A stretch of DNA of 64,000 nucleotides from Stenotrophomonas pavanii (GCF_900101175.1 NZ_FNFQ01000002.1:540793-604792), one strand, 5' to 3'; positions 27,828 to 36,332 are shown, counted from the stretch's first letter. The notes: generated by a model from the letters alone, not told the origin. A program made the numbers and translations.

Positions 27828-29081
27828 TTACCGGCGGGGGTTCAGCACGTTGGTGAAGTCAACGTCCTTTGCAACGTAGACGTTCACGATCGTGCCCTGG
27901 TTGATGGTGACGGTCGGCGGACGACGGGTGCTGCTGAGTGCCTCGTTGGCCAAGCGCTCCATCGTGCGGGCGGTGGCGCTTTCATAGGGCGACTGCACCG
28001 TCATGCCATTGTTGGCGATGGTGGTGGTCTCCGGGCCGTGCTCTGCGGCAGCGTACTTGAATGCATCGGAAATCAGGCTGATCATCAGCGCCGAGGCGAT
28101 ACGGCTGCCCCAGTGTGCGCTGTATTGGCCCGGATGACCGGCGCCACCCAGCTGATCCACGCCCGGGCTGGACATCGCAACGTCGATGCCATTCGGAGTG
28201 GTGATGCGATCCCAGATCACTTCCACACGCTTGCCAGTAGGTCCACCGCCATAGGCACCGTAGATCTTGGAGCCCTTCGGAAGCAGCAGGCTGCGGCCAT
28301 TGATCGAGTACACCGGCTCGGTCAGCAGGCACGAGGTGTAGCCGGCGAGGTCGGTGATGATGCGGGTTTCCAGCACGCAGCGCAGGTAGGTGCCGCGCAC
28401 CAGCAGCGCATCGGGGCTTTGGATGTAGGTAGCACTCGACACATCTTCAACGTCCGGGCCCCGGCGAATCTTCTGCTGACCCTGCTGGTTCGGCATCATG
28501 TTCGCAAGCAGGGCTTGACGGGTCTGCTCGTCAATTGCACTGCGCTGAGGCTGTGCGCGGCTCCCTGCCGCAAGCGCAGCGTCATCCACACCTGCCATGC
28601 GGCGTTCAAGCAGCGTCGGCCCACGAGGCTCCGCTACTTCCGGACGGGAAGCGACAGGCACCAGTTTCGGGCCATCATCCTGCGGCATCGGCGGGAGCAT
28701 GGGAATCGGTTCGGCGGCAGCCGGCGGCGCTTGGGGCGGAGGAGCAACGTCCGGCAACGCCGGCGTGCTGGTACGTGCGACATCCGGCACCTTCTGTGCA
28801 GCGTCCTTGTCATCCTGGCCCTTGCGGAACAGCAGGAAGCCCATGACCACCAACAGCAGCACGATGCCACCGAGGAACAGCAGCGCCTTCCGGTTCAGCC
28901 GCTGCTCTTCGGCCGAGCGCAGCTGCGGCGCGGCCGCGTCCAGATCCGGCGCCGGCTCGGCCTGCGCCGTGCCGAAGTAGGGATTCGACGGCGCGTCCGC
29001 GGCACCCTGTGCGCCGTACGGGCTCTGGCTCTCGTCGCGTCCGTTGTTCGGGTCGTTTCCGGGAGTGTTCTGCTGGCTCAT
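27828..29081 (-). CDS. virB10: T4SS core-complex protein VirB10
   Basis: A 417-residue protein spanning both membranes. A cytoplasmic N terminus rich in Asn, Gly and Asp precedes one membrane helix (KALLFLGGIVLLLVVMGFLLF), then a Pro-rich periplasmic linker (about residues 90-150). The C-terminal TrbI/VirB10 domain forms the outer-membrane cap: LLVRGTYLRCVLETRIITDL, GSKIYGAYGGGPTGKRVEVI and GLLKG-like segments. The ATG at 29081 overlaps the virB9 stop (ATGA), indicating coupled translation. Confidence 0.95.
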   Translation of the reverse strand: MSQQNTPGNDPNNGRDESQSPYGAQGAADAPSNPYFGTAQAEPAPDLDAAAPQLRSAEEQRLNRKALLFLGGIVLLLVVMGFLLFRKGQDDKDAAQKVPDVARTSTPALPDVAPPPQAPPAAAEPIPMLPPMPQDDGPKLVPVASRPEVAEPRGPTLLERRMAGVDDAALAAGSRAQPQRSAIDEQTRQALLANMMPNQQGQQKIRRGPDVEDVSSATYIQSPDALLVRGTYLRCVLETRIITDLAGYTSCLLTEPVYSINGRSLLLPKGSKIYGAYGGGPTGKRVEVIWDRITTPNGIDVAMSSPGVDQLGGAGHPGQYSAHWGSRIASALMISLISDAFKYAAAEHGPETTTIANNGMTVQSPYESATARTMERLANEALSSTRRPPTVTINQGTIVNVYVAKDVDFTNVLNPRR

Positions 29082-29857
29082 TTCTTCACGTTCCTTCGCA
29101 GGCCGACGACGAAGTCGCCGTGGCGGATGACCAGGTACGGGTGCGTCCCGTGCACGATCAGCGTATTGCCTTCAACCGTGGTGTTGACCACAAAGTCTTC
29201 ACCGTATTCCGTTTCGCGACCAAACACGGCCGGGAAGATGCCGGTCTTGTACTCCGGCGAGTTCGGCAGTTTCAGGTAGGTGAAACGGCCATCGTCATAG
29301 GCGTTGACCGGGATCAGCCACCCCATCTTCTTCGCCTTGCTGGTCGAATAGGAGTAGTTGAAGTTGTACTGGCGGTCCTTGGCCAGTTCCGAGCTCAACA
29401 GCGGTTTGGCCTCTTCCTCCACCGCTTCCTGGGCGACACCGAACACGGTGTCGTTGGGATAGACGAAGGCGATCTTGTACTGCACGCCTGCACGACGGGC
29501 CTGCTCCAGCTGGCGCCAATCGGTGGCCACCACCTTCAGTTCGAAGATGTAGGAATGGGTCTCGGTGCGCACCATCATGTTGGTGTCGACGTCGACGTTC
29601 TTCGGCTTGAGGTAGAACACGTTCTCGCGACGGGTCAGTTCCCAGCCGCTGCTGAAGCCGGTGCTGTAGTCGAGGATCTTCTCGTTCGGGCTCAACTCGA
29701 TCTGGGTGGTGAGGCCCAGGCCGGTGCGAACCGGATAGATACGGTCCTTCTCGTACTCGTAGTGGTCAACCGCCTGCGCCATCGCCGCTGCTGAGAACAG
29801 CAACGACAACATCGACAGCAGCGCCAGCGCGCTTCCCCTGATATTTCGACTACTCAT
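29078..29857 (-). CDS. virB9: T4SS core-complex protein VirB9
   Basis: A 259-residue periplasmic component of the outer-membrane core complex. The signal peptide is ALALLSMLSLLFSAAAMAQA. The N-terminal beta domain (DRIYPVRTGLGLTTQIEL, GWELTRRENVFYLKPK) and the C-terminal domain that binds VirB7 (YNFNYSYSTSKAKKMGWLIP, YDDGRFTYLKLPNSPE, VVNTTVEGNTLIVHG) match VirB9/CagX. The start overlaps the virB8 stop by 4 bases (ATGA), as does its stop with virB10. Confidence 0.95.
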   Translation of the reverse strand: MSSRNIRGSALALLSMLSLLFSAAAMAQAVDHYEYEKDRIYPVRTGLGLTTQIELSPNEKILDYSTGFSSGWELTRRENVFYLKPKNVDVDTNMMVRTETHSYIFELKVVATDWRQLEQARRAGVQYKIAFVYPNDTVFGVAQEAVEEEAKPLLSSELAKDRQYNFNYSYSTSKAKKMGWLIPVNAYDDGRFTYLKLPNSPEYKTGIFPAVFGRETEYGEDFVVNTTVEGNTLIVHGTHPYLVIRHGDFVVGLRRNVKK

Positions 29858-30909
29858 CGGTTGCTTGCTCCATCAGCAGTTCCGGTGGAATTGTTCTGCG
29901 CCGGCCTCATGGCCGGCTGTCCGGGCATGGCCTGCCCCGGCATTGCTTGCCCCTGCACCGGCTGACCCGGCATCGGTTGGCCCTGTACAGGCTGTCCCGG
30001 CACTGCCTGGCCCGGTACCTGGCCGTTGGCTGGCACCGCGACCGGCTGGCCGGTGGCCGGGTCGATCATGGTGGCTGCGGCCGGATTGTTGGGATCGTAG
30101 ACACCCTGTGCCTGCTGCGCCGCCTGTGCGGCCTGTTGCGCCTGCGCCTGCATGGCGCCGTCATCCGGCACCGGCACGCCACGCGAATAGTCGTTGTCGA
30201 CGCGGTACTCGGTGACCTGGAAGGCCAGCGGATTGAGGATGCGATCCTGTTCGGACAACGCCAGGTTCTGGTTGTACTCGAAGCGCATCGTCACCAGCTG
30301 GTTGTCCAGGTAGGTAGAGACGCCGGTGCGCTTGTCCAGCAGGCTGCGCTGGATGCGCACCGAAGCGCCGCGGAAGCTGCCGTTCGGCTCGGCACCCAGT
30401 GGCGTGATGCTGAGGATCTTGACCCGGATGGCGCGCTCGCGACCGTACATCACGAACGGGTTCTGCGGATTGTTGCCGGCATAGCGGACACGCATGGACT
30501 GCGCCACCGGATCGGTGGACATCACGAACACCAGCTCCCAGTCACGCAGGCCCATCACCGCCGAGTCATACGATTCGCGGGCGAGCACGTACTGGGCGAC
30601 GTTGCTGCGATTGATCGCTTCGTTGGTGGTGATCGTCTCGCCCTGGAAGGTGCCACTCAACCGCGCGACGGTCGCCGTACCCGTGTAGGCATCGGCCATC
30701 ACCAGGAACGGCACCTTCTCCTTCAGCGGCAGCATGTAGTAGTAGCCGCCCGCCAGTGCGAGCGACATCAGCAACGAGCCTGTGGCGACCCACCATGCGC
30801 GCCGCTCGCTGCGGCGTGCCATGTCGGCCACGGTGATCTCGTAGCTGACCGCCTTGGCGACCGACTGCTCGACCTTGGGACTATTGCCGGGATCCTTCTT
30901 GCGGAACAT
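29854..30909 (-). CDS. virB8: T4SS protein VirB8 with long repetitive C-terminal tail
   Basis: A 351-residue bitopic inner-membrane protein. Residues 1-60 are cytoplasmic and the helix WWVATGSLLMSLALAGGYYYML spans the membrane. The periplasmic NTF2-like domain follows (ARESYDSAVMGLRDWELVFV, NPQNPFVMYGRERAIRVKIL, QLVTMRFEYNQNL). VirB8 proteins usually end near residue 235-245. Here about 100 more residues follow: a Gln/Ala helix, then tandem PGQxVxGQ/PGQxMPGQ repeats between about 280 and 335. This tail is probably disordered and periplasmic. Starts 89 bases after the virB7 stop. Confidence 0.93.
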   Translation of the reverse strand: MFRKKDPGNSPKVEQSVAKAVSYEITVADMARRSERRAWWVATGSLLMSLALAGGYYYMLPLKEKVPFLVMADAYTGTATVARLSGTFQGETITTNEAINRSNVAQYVLARESYDSAVMGLRDWELVFVMSTDPVAQSMRVRYAGNNPQNPFVMYGRERAIRVKILSITPLGAEPNGSFRGASVRIQRSLLDKRTGVSTYLDNQLVTMRFEYNQNLALSEQDRILNPLAFQVTEYRVDNDYSRGVPVPDDGAMQAQAQQAAQAAQQAQGVYDPNNPAAATMIDPATGQPVAVPANGQVPGQAVPGQPVQGQPMPGQPVQGQAMPGQAMPGQPAMRPAQNNSTGTADGASNR

Positions 30910-30998
30910 GGATTCTTCCGTACTGCTGAAACATCAATGGGCGTGGCACCCCTGCGACAGGCGCGGGGAGCGGCACGTTCGATGATTTCGAGGTGGAC

Positions 30999-31445
30999 TC
31001 AGGTGCCGCTGTTGGAATCAGCGCCCTGTGCCGACGCGGTCGGCGTCGAGCCAGCGCTCTGCACAACGATCTGGTTGCCAACGATGGAGACGGAGATGCC
31101 CTGCGCTGCGTAGGCCGCCGTCAGATCGATCACGGCCTGCTGAGCGTTGGTGGTGTCGATGTTGGAGACCGCGCCGTACAGGGTGAAGTCCGAGCTCAGG
31201 CGGTAATCCAGCGTGCGTCCGGAATCCTTGGCCCAGCGCTCGAGCATGGCTTTGAGCGTGCCATCCATCGGCGAGGCCTGGTAGACGTAACTGGAGTACA
31301 GCGGGATCTCGGTGGTTGCCGCAGCAAAGCGGTTCACCGGCTTCCAGCGGCCTCCGAAATCGGGAGCGGACTTGGTGGCGCAACCGGCCACCATCAACGC
31401 CGCCACTGCGGCGATGGACATTTTCGCGATAAACGCCTGATTCAT
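30999..31445 (-). CDS. virB7: T4SS outer-membrane lipoprotein VirB7 with N0-like domain
   Basis: A 148-residue lipoprotein. The signal is IAAVAALMVAGCATK with lipobox V-A-G-C. The segment PDFGGRWKPVNRF is the VirB9-binding motif seen in the Xanthomonas VirB7. Then comes an extra globular domain (SYVYQASPMDGTLKAMLERW to VSIVGNQIVVQSA) like the N0 domain of secretins, found in Xanthomonadaceae but not in Agrobacterium VirB7, which is only about 55 residues. The tail is Ser/Thr/Ala-rich. The start at 31445 gives a proper signal peptide; the frame further upstream is non-coding. It opens the virB7-virB6 run. Confidence 0.93.
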   Translation of the reverse strand: MNQAFIAKMSIAAVAALMVAGCATKSAPDFGGRWKPVNRFAAATTEIPLYSSYVYQASPMDGTLKAMLERWAKDSGRTLDYRLSSDFTLYGAVSNIDTTNAQQAVIDLTAAYAAQGISVSIVGNQIVVQSAGSTPTASAQGADSNSGT

Positions 31446-31869
31446 ACGGGCTTCACTTTGACGTACGAAAAAGCAGTCCCGAGCATTGGTCCCCTGGTCG
31501 TCCGGCGCTGCGTCGCGCACGCCGGAATCGGAGCGACGCACTGACTGGCAGCACACCCGCTCCGGCTCCCCTGCAGCCAACGGCTGCCAACCAAGTCGCG
31601 GGGCCGCCAGACACTGCCGACGACACACCCGCATACCTCACCAACGTCGAAACCATCCTTGTTTCATGGCACAAACTCCTGGCCACCCTGCTCTACAACA
31701 TCTGCCATCCATCACACATTTCTGAACGACATGCACAGGGTCGCACAACCACGCGTCAATTCCATGTCAGACAAGTCTGAAAATCCATGAACAAATGCCA
31801 AATTCTTGACCGAAATCACGAATTCACCTTCATAACTGGGAATCAAGTTCACAAATTAAGCGTCGTGAA
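31446..31869 (-). promoter_or_regulatory. virD4-virB7 intergenic region with a perfect 14-bp palindrome
   Basis: These 424 non-coding bases precede virB7 and must hold its promoter. The half nearest virD4 (31670-31869) is A/T-rich. It contains the perfect palindrome TCAGACAAGTCTGA at 31767-31780, a candidate operator about 320 bases before the virB7 start. No convincing -35/-10 pair with normal spacing was found. A long leader RNA or a distant promoter is possible. Confidence 0.45.
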
Positions 31870-33549
31870 TTAGACGTTCAGCATCGGAACATCCACCTTT
31901 GGTAGCAACCGGGCGGTGAAGTAGCGATCCTTGTAGTAGCGGATCTTGTCGCATTTCACCGGATGCGGAATGCCTTCGTACAGGAACACTTCCATGTCCG
32001 GCCCCATCGCCTTCAGCTCCTGCGGCAGCATCAGCGCGCGCCGCTCCTCGGTGAAGTTGTGGGTCTTCTCGCGGGCATGGGTAACGTTCTTCTTGCGCAC
32101 CGTGGTGTAGCCCAGCATGTCCGAGTAGTCGTTGGCATCCTGCTGTTCACGCGGCGCGTACAGAATCTGCAGGGCGTGGTTGGTGATGATCGTGCGCGAG
32201 ACCTCCCGCCCATAGGTGGCATCGAGCTGGGACATGCTCTGGATGATCGGCAACAGGCGGATGTTGTAGCCGGCCATGTAGGACACCGCCGAGGCGATGA
32301 TCTCGACCTTGCCGATCGAGGTGAACTCGTCCATCAACAGCAGGCACTGGTACTTCAGGTCCGGGTTGGACTTGGGCAGTTCCTTGGTGTTGAGGTTGAT
32401 CAGCTGGCTGAAGAACAGGTTGATGATCAGCCGGCTCTCGGCCAGCTTGTTCGGCTGGATGCCGATGTAGATGGTCATCTTCTTCTTGCGGACGTCGGTC
32501 AGCAGGAAGTCGTTGCTGCTGGTGGCCTTGTCCAGCACCGGGTTGATCCAGGGATTGAGCGGCTCCTTGAAGGTGCCCAGGATCGAGGCGAAGGTCTCAT
32601 CGGCCTGCGACAGCATGTTGGCGAACGCCGACCGTGCGTTGGCACTGAGGAACGGCCGCTCCGACAGGGTCTTGAGGTACTTCTTCAGGTCGGTGCCATC
32701 ACCCGAGGACAACCGGTACACCGCGCCGAGCGTGGGCGTGCCGGCGCCGCCCGGGAAACCGCTGCTGCGTTCGTCGTCCCAGTTCTCGAACAGGTACAGG
32801 GTAAAGGCCATGAAGGCGTTGCGTGCCTGGCTGACCCAGAACTTCTGGTCCTCGGCCCCGTCCGGATACAGCATCGCGGCGATGCTCATCAGGTCCGACA
32901 CCCGAAAGGCCGGATCGTCGGAGACGTAGCTGAGCGGGTTCCAGCGGTGCGTGCGCCGGTCCTCGGCAAAGGGATTGAACAGGTAGATCTCCTGGCCCTG
33001 GCTGGCGCGCCAGCCGCTGGTCAGGTCGAAGTTCTCCTGCTTGATGTCCAGCACCACCAGCGATTCGCCGTACTCCAGCAGGTTCGGGATGACCACGCCT
33101 ACGCCCTTGCCCGAGCGGGTCGGCGCGGCCAGGATCACGAACTGCTGGCCGTCCAGGCGCACCAGCTTGCCGCCATGGCTGCCGACCACGATGCTCTGCC
33201 CGGTCTTCTTGAACATGCCGTGCTTGGCCAGGTCGGCGCCGGTGGCGAAGCGCGCGTCGCCGTGCAGCGAGCGCTTGTCCTTCTTCAGCAGCAGCACCAG
33301 GCCGGCCACCAGCAGCACCAGCAGCGGCAGGCCGAAGCCCACGTAGCCGGCCCATTTGATCTTGCCCACGAAAGGCGCGACCTGCGGTTGGCCGATGGCG
33401 TGGACGTACTGGTAGTAGGTGTTCCAGGTGAACAGCTGGGTGTCCAGCCCGAGGAACAGCAAGGTCAAGTAGCCGGAAAACACGAAACCAAGCAGCAGGG
33501 TCGCCAGCGTGATGATGGCGATGAGCAGATACTTCTTACTGGGCAACAC
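31870..33549 (-). CDS. virD4: T4SS coupling protein VirD4
   Basis: A 559-residue inner-membrane ATPase that recruits substrates; in the Xanthomonas-type system it binds the XVIPCD of toxins. Two membrane helices sit near the N terminus (IAIITLATLLLGFVFSGYLT; FGLPLLVLLVAGLVLLLKKD). Walker A is AAPTRSGKGVGVVIPNLLEYG and Walker B is CLLLMDEFTSIGK. The all-alpha domain lies between. The likely start is GTG at 33549 (VLPSKKYLLIAIITL), with GGAGG 6 bases before it; the longer frame is Arg-rich shadow. The 3' end is followed by an A/T-rich regulatory region, so virB7 probably has its own promoter. Confidence 0.95.
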   Translation of the reverse strand: MLPSKKYLLIAIITLATLLLGFVFSGYLTLLFLGLDTQLFTWNTYYQYVHAIGQPQVAPFVGKIKWAGYVGFGLPLLVLLVAGLVLLLKKDKRSLHGDARFATGADLAKHGMFKKTGQSIVVGSHGGKLVRLDGQQFVILAAPTRSGKGVGVVIPNLLEYGESLVVLDIKQENFDLTSGWRASQGQEIYLFNPFAEDRRTHRWNPLSYVSDDPAFRVSDLMSIAAMLYPDGAEDQKFWVSQARNAFMAFTLYLFENWDDERSSGFPGGAGTPTLGAVYRLSSGDGTDLKKYLKTLSERPFLSANARSAFANMLSQADETFASILGTFKEPLNPWINPVLDKATSSNDFLLTDVRKKKMTIYIGIQPNKLAESRLIINLFFSQLINLNTKELPKSNPDLKYQCLLLMDEFTSIGKVEIIASAVSYMAGYNIRLLPIIQSMSQLDATYGREVSRTIITNHALQILYAPREQQDANDYSDMLGYTTVRKKNVTHAREKTHNFTEERRALMLPQELKAMGPDMEVFLYEGIPHPVKCDKIRYYKDRYFTARLLPKVDVPMLNV

Positions 33550-33583
33550 CCGAATCCTCCATGATGCGCACGCGGCGCGACGG

Positions 33584-33841
33584 CTAGCGGTGGCGCCAGC
33601 GCGACGCCTTCTTCCGCAGGTGGTTCTCGTTTTCCAGCCCGGGCTCCTCGCCCTCTTCACGCACCAGTTGCAGCAAGCGTTGGCGCGCTTCGGCCAGTGA
33701 TATCAGGTCGGTCAGACGATCCCCATCGTCGGCGACGACCGCATGGCCGACCACATCGCCCGGAGCGTACACCGGCTCGTAGGACACCGCTACCAGCTGA
33801 TAGCGGCCACGGGTTTCCAGCACGTGCCTGAATTCCTGCAT
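33584..33841 (-). CDS. Small conserved-looking protein upstream of virD4
   Basis: An 85-residue acidic/basic mixed protein starting MQEFRHVLETRGRYQLVAVS, with VVADDGDRLTDLISLAEARQ in the middle and a very basic C terminus (NHLRKKASRWRHR). No signal peptide, membrane helix or domain is recognised. An ATG at 33841 with AGGAGG-like sequence before it (GGAATGCG, weak) starts the frame. It lies 34 bases upstream of virD4 on the same strand, so it is probably first in the virD4 transcript. It could be a small adaptor or regulator; that is only a suggestion from position. Confidence 0.6.
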   Translation of the reverse strand: MQEFRHVLETRGRYQLVAVSYEPVYAPGDVVGHAVVADDGDRLTDLISLAEARQRLLQLVREEGEEPGLENENHLRKKASRWRHR

Positions 33842-33969
33842 CGCATTCCTCCTTGTCGGGGCAGCACTGTCCCCCCTGCCCCCCATCATGCCCGTCGCAG
33901 TGTCATCGGCGTATGCACAAGCGCTGCGGTTTTGCGCGAAACTGTCCGCGGATATCCAAGGAGACTGCA

Positions 33970-34389
33970 ATGGACTGGGTAGCACTTGCACGCACGCTGG
34001 CCACCGAGGCCCACGCGGACCAGGTGGACAAAGCCGGCCAGCCTTACATCGGCCACGTGGCGCGGGTGGCAGCTGCGGTGCGCGGCGACGATGACGCCGA
34101 AGTGGTGGCCTGGCTGCATGACGTGGCCGAAGACTGCCCGGCGTTTGCCGCGCGGATCGAGGTCTTTCCCGCCCCGCTGCGGGAGGCGGTGCACCTGCTC
34201 AACCGTGACGCGGCCCCCGACGCGGACAGCTACTACGCGCGCATTGCCGCCCACCCGCTGGCACTGAAGGTGAAGCAGGCCGATCTGGAGGACAACGCCG
34301 ATCCGCAGCGGCTGGCCATGCTCGACGCGGCGACGGCCGCGCGCCTGCACGGCAAGTACGCGCACGCCCGGGCAGCGCTGGGCATCTGA
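33970..34389 (+). CDS. HD-domain phosphohydrolase (SpoT/MESH1-like)
   Basis: A 139-residue single-domain protein. The order AHADQVDKAGQPYIGHVARVA, then VAWLHDVAEDC, matches the HD domain of RelA/SpoT hydrolases and small alarmone hydrolases: His in GH, the His-Asp pair in LHD, then ED. A later VKQADLEDNAD supplies the family's second Asp-rich block (usually KxADxxDN). Probable activity: Mn-dependent hydrolysis of (p)ppGpp or a related nucleotide, inferred. The ATG at 33970 follows AAGGAGA at 9 bases. It is divergent from the small gene before virD4. Confidence 0.8.
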   Translation: MDWVALARTLATEAHADQVDKAGQPYIGHVARVAAAVRGDDDAEVVAWLHDVAEDCPAFAARIEVFPAPLREAVHLLNRDAAPDADSYYARIAAHPLALKVKQADLEDNADPQRLAMLDAATAARLHGKYAHARAALGI

Positions 34390-34515
34390 GCGGGCCGGGC
34401 GGTGCCGCGGAGGGCCGGCGTGTCACCGATCAAACGCTGATTTACCCTGAGTGTGGCTGCCCTTGTTGCGGTGCAGCAGTACAATGGAGGGCTCCCCGCC
34501 CCATCGCGCCCCCGC

Positions 34516-35727
34516 ATGAGCCCCACCTCTTCCCTGGCTGCGCGGCTGACGCCCCGTCAGCGCACTCTGATCATCCTCGCCCTTTCACTGGGCGGCTTCG
34601 CCATCGGCACCAGCGAGTTCGCCAGCATGGGCCTGATGCTGGAGATCAGCCGTGGCCTGTCGATCTCCGAGACCCAGGTCGGCCACCTGATCAGCGCCTA
34701 TGCCATCGGCGTGGTGGTCGGTGCGCCGATCCTCGCCTTCGTCGGTGCCAGTTTCCCGCGCCGCAAGCTGCTGCTGGCGTTGATGGGGTTCTACGCAGTG
34801 GGCAACCTCGCCAGCGCGCTGGCACCGAACTACGGCACCATGCTGGCGGCACGCTTCGTTGCCGGGCTGCCGCACGGTGCGTATTTCGGCGTGGCGATGC
34901 TGGTGGCCGCCGCGATCAGCCCCGCTGGCCAGCGTGGCCAAGCCATGTCCCGGGTTCTGCTGGGCCTGTCGATCGCGATCCTGGTCGGCAACCCGCTGAC
35001 CACCTGGCTGGGCCAGCAGCTGAGCTGGCGCACAGCCTTTGCCCTGGTCAGCGTGCTGGCCATCGCCACCGTGGCGATGATCGCCCGCTTCCTGCTGCCG
35101 GATCCGGACGAAGTGCGCACCTCGCCGATGCGCGAGCTGCGCGCCTTCAACACGTCCCAGGTGTGGCTGGCGCTGGCGATCGGCGCGGTCGGCTTTGCCG
35201 GCATGTTCTGTGTGTTCACCTACCTGGCCCCCACCCTGGTGCAGGTCACCGGTGTGGCCGAATCGTGGATGCCGCTGGCGGTGGGCGTGTTCGGCATCGG
35301 CGCGATCATCGGCAACATCGCCGGTGGCTGGCTGGTGGACAGGTTTCACTTCAAGGCCGCCGCCGTGGTGCTGGTATGGTCGATCGTGATGCTGCTGCTG
35401 TATCCGCTGGCCGCACAGTCGGTGTGGACCATCGGCCCGATGATCATCGCCGTCGGCACCATGGGCGCGCTGGCGGCGGTACTGCAGACACGCCTGATGG
35501 ACGTGGCCGGTGAAGCGCAGACGCTGGCGGCGGCCTCCAACCATGCTGCGTTCAATACTGCCAATGCACTTGGCCCTTGGCTGGGCGGCATGGCCATCAG
35601 CGCCGGCTTCAGCCCGGCCAGCACCGGCTATGTGGGTGCGGCCACCGCCATCGGCGGCCTGCTGCTGTGGTGCGTGGCGGTGACGCTGGACAAGAAGCGC
35701 AGGACCGCCGTCGCCGGCAGCCACTGA
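34516..35727 (+). CDS. MFS transporter, AraJ/sugar-efflux type
   Basis: A 403-residue inner-membrane drug/H+ antiporter family protein with twelve predicted helices. The start MSPTSSLAARLTPRQRTLI at 34516 precedes the first helix LALSLGGFAIGTSEFASMGL, a hallmark of the AraJ/YdhP/NepI group (GtTEFvimGLLP). The motif A-like GASFPRRKLLLALM lies between helices 2 and 3. Candidate substrates are arabinose-type sugars, purine ribonucleosides or chloramphenicol-like drugs; sequence does not decide. It is convergent with the broken MerR gene behind it. Confidence 0.88.
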   Translation: MSPTSSLAARLTPRQRTLIILALSLGGFAIGTSEFASMGLMLEISRGLSISETQVGHLISAYAIGVVVGAPILAFVGASFPRRKLLLALMGFYAVGNLASALAPNYGTMLAARFVAGLPHGAYFGVAMLVAAAISPAGQRGQAMSRVLLGLSIAILVGNPLTTWLGQQLSWRTAFALVSVLAIATVAMIARFLLPDPDEVRTSPMRELRAFNTSQVWLALAIGAVGFAGMFCVFTYLAPTLVQVTGVAESWMPLAVGVFGIGAIIGNIAGGWLVDRFHFKAAAVVLVWSIVMLLLYPLAAQSVWTIGPMIIAVGTMGALAAVLQTRLMDVAGEAQTLAAASNHAAFNTANALGPWLGGMAISAGFSPASTGYVGAATAIGGLLLWCVAVTLDKKRRTAVAGSH

Positions 35728-35743
35728 ACATTGCGCCGGATCG

Positions 35744-36243
35744 TCAGTCGCTGCCTCTGCGGTGACGGCGATCCGGTCGCAGCAACGCTGTATCGCCGGC
35801 CGCCAAGGTCGGCCTCGCCAGTTCCCCACGCTTTACGCGCTCGAGCACCCGCCGCGAATTGGCCGCGCAGTCAATGCCGTCCGGCCGCGCCTGGATGTCC
35901 TGGACCAGCGCCAGCAGGTGCGCCCGGCTGTGCGCCAACCGTGCCTGCAGCGCCTCGATATCGGCCACCTTCTGCTGCAGACTCGAGATCAGCGCATCGT
36001 GCTGCCACTGGCCCAGGTGCGGCGGCAGCAGGGCACGGATCTCTTCCAGGCTGAAGCCGGCGCGCTGCGCGCCGGTGATCAGCTCCAGCAGCAGCACCGC
36101 CTGCTCCGGGTAGTCGCGGTAGCCGTTGGCCTGTCGCGGCACCACCAGCAGCCCAGCTTCTTCACCAGCAGCCCAGCTTCTTCATAGAAGCGGATGCGCG
36201 AGGCCGCCAGACCCGTGCGGCGGGCCAGCTCACCAATCTTCAT
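35744..36243 (-). pseudogene. MerR family regulator broken by a 20-bp tandem duplication
   Basis: The gene starts MKIGELARRTGLAASRIRFY, the MerR helix-turn-helix, then EEAGLLV. After that the frame is lost, and the second half continues in another frame: VPRQANGYRDYPEQAVLLLE, SLEEIRALLPPHL, and a coiled-coil dimerisation helix (LISSLQQKVADIEALQARLA). The cause is visible. A 20-base unit is directly repeated at 36144-36163 and 36164-36183. Removing one copy restores EEAGLLVVPRQANGY and a protein of about 160 residues. The product as written ends early and lacks its effector domain. Divergent from an OYE-family gene it probably controlled. Confidence 0.88.
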
Positions 36244-36271
36244 CTGTATGAATCCTCGGCACCCAGGCCTG

Positions 36272-36302
36272 TTGACCTTCAATCAAACTTGAAGGTTAGC
36301 GT
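36272..36302 (+). promoter_or_regulatory. MerR-type promoter and operator for the OYE-family oxidoreductase
   Basis: TTGACC (-35, 36272-36277) and TAGCGT (-10, 36297-36302) are 19 bases apart, the over-long spacer typical of MerR-activated promoters. The spacer region holds a perfect dyad: ACCTTCAA and TTGAAGGT around TCAAAC (36275-36296). The downstream gene starts at 36333. Confidence 0.78.
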
Positions 36303-36332
36303 AGCGTCATTCCCCTGTCCTGGAGCTGTCCG

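Noticed and set aside
31963..33564. 533-codon plus-strand frame
   Set aside because: Antisense to virD4; repetitive Gln/His/Val composition typical of frames opposite GC-rich genes.
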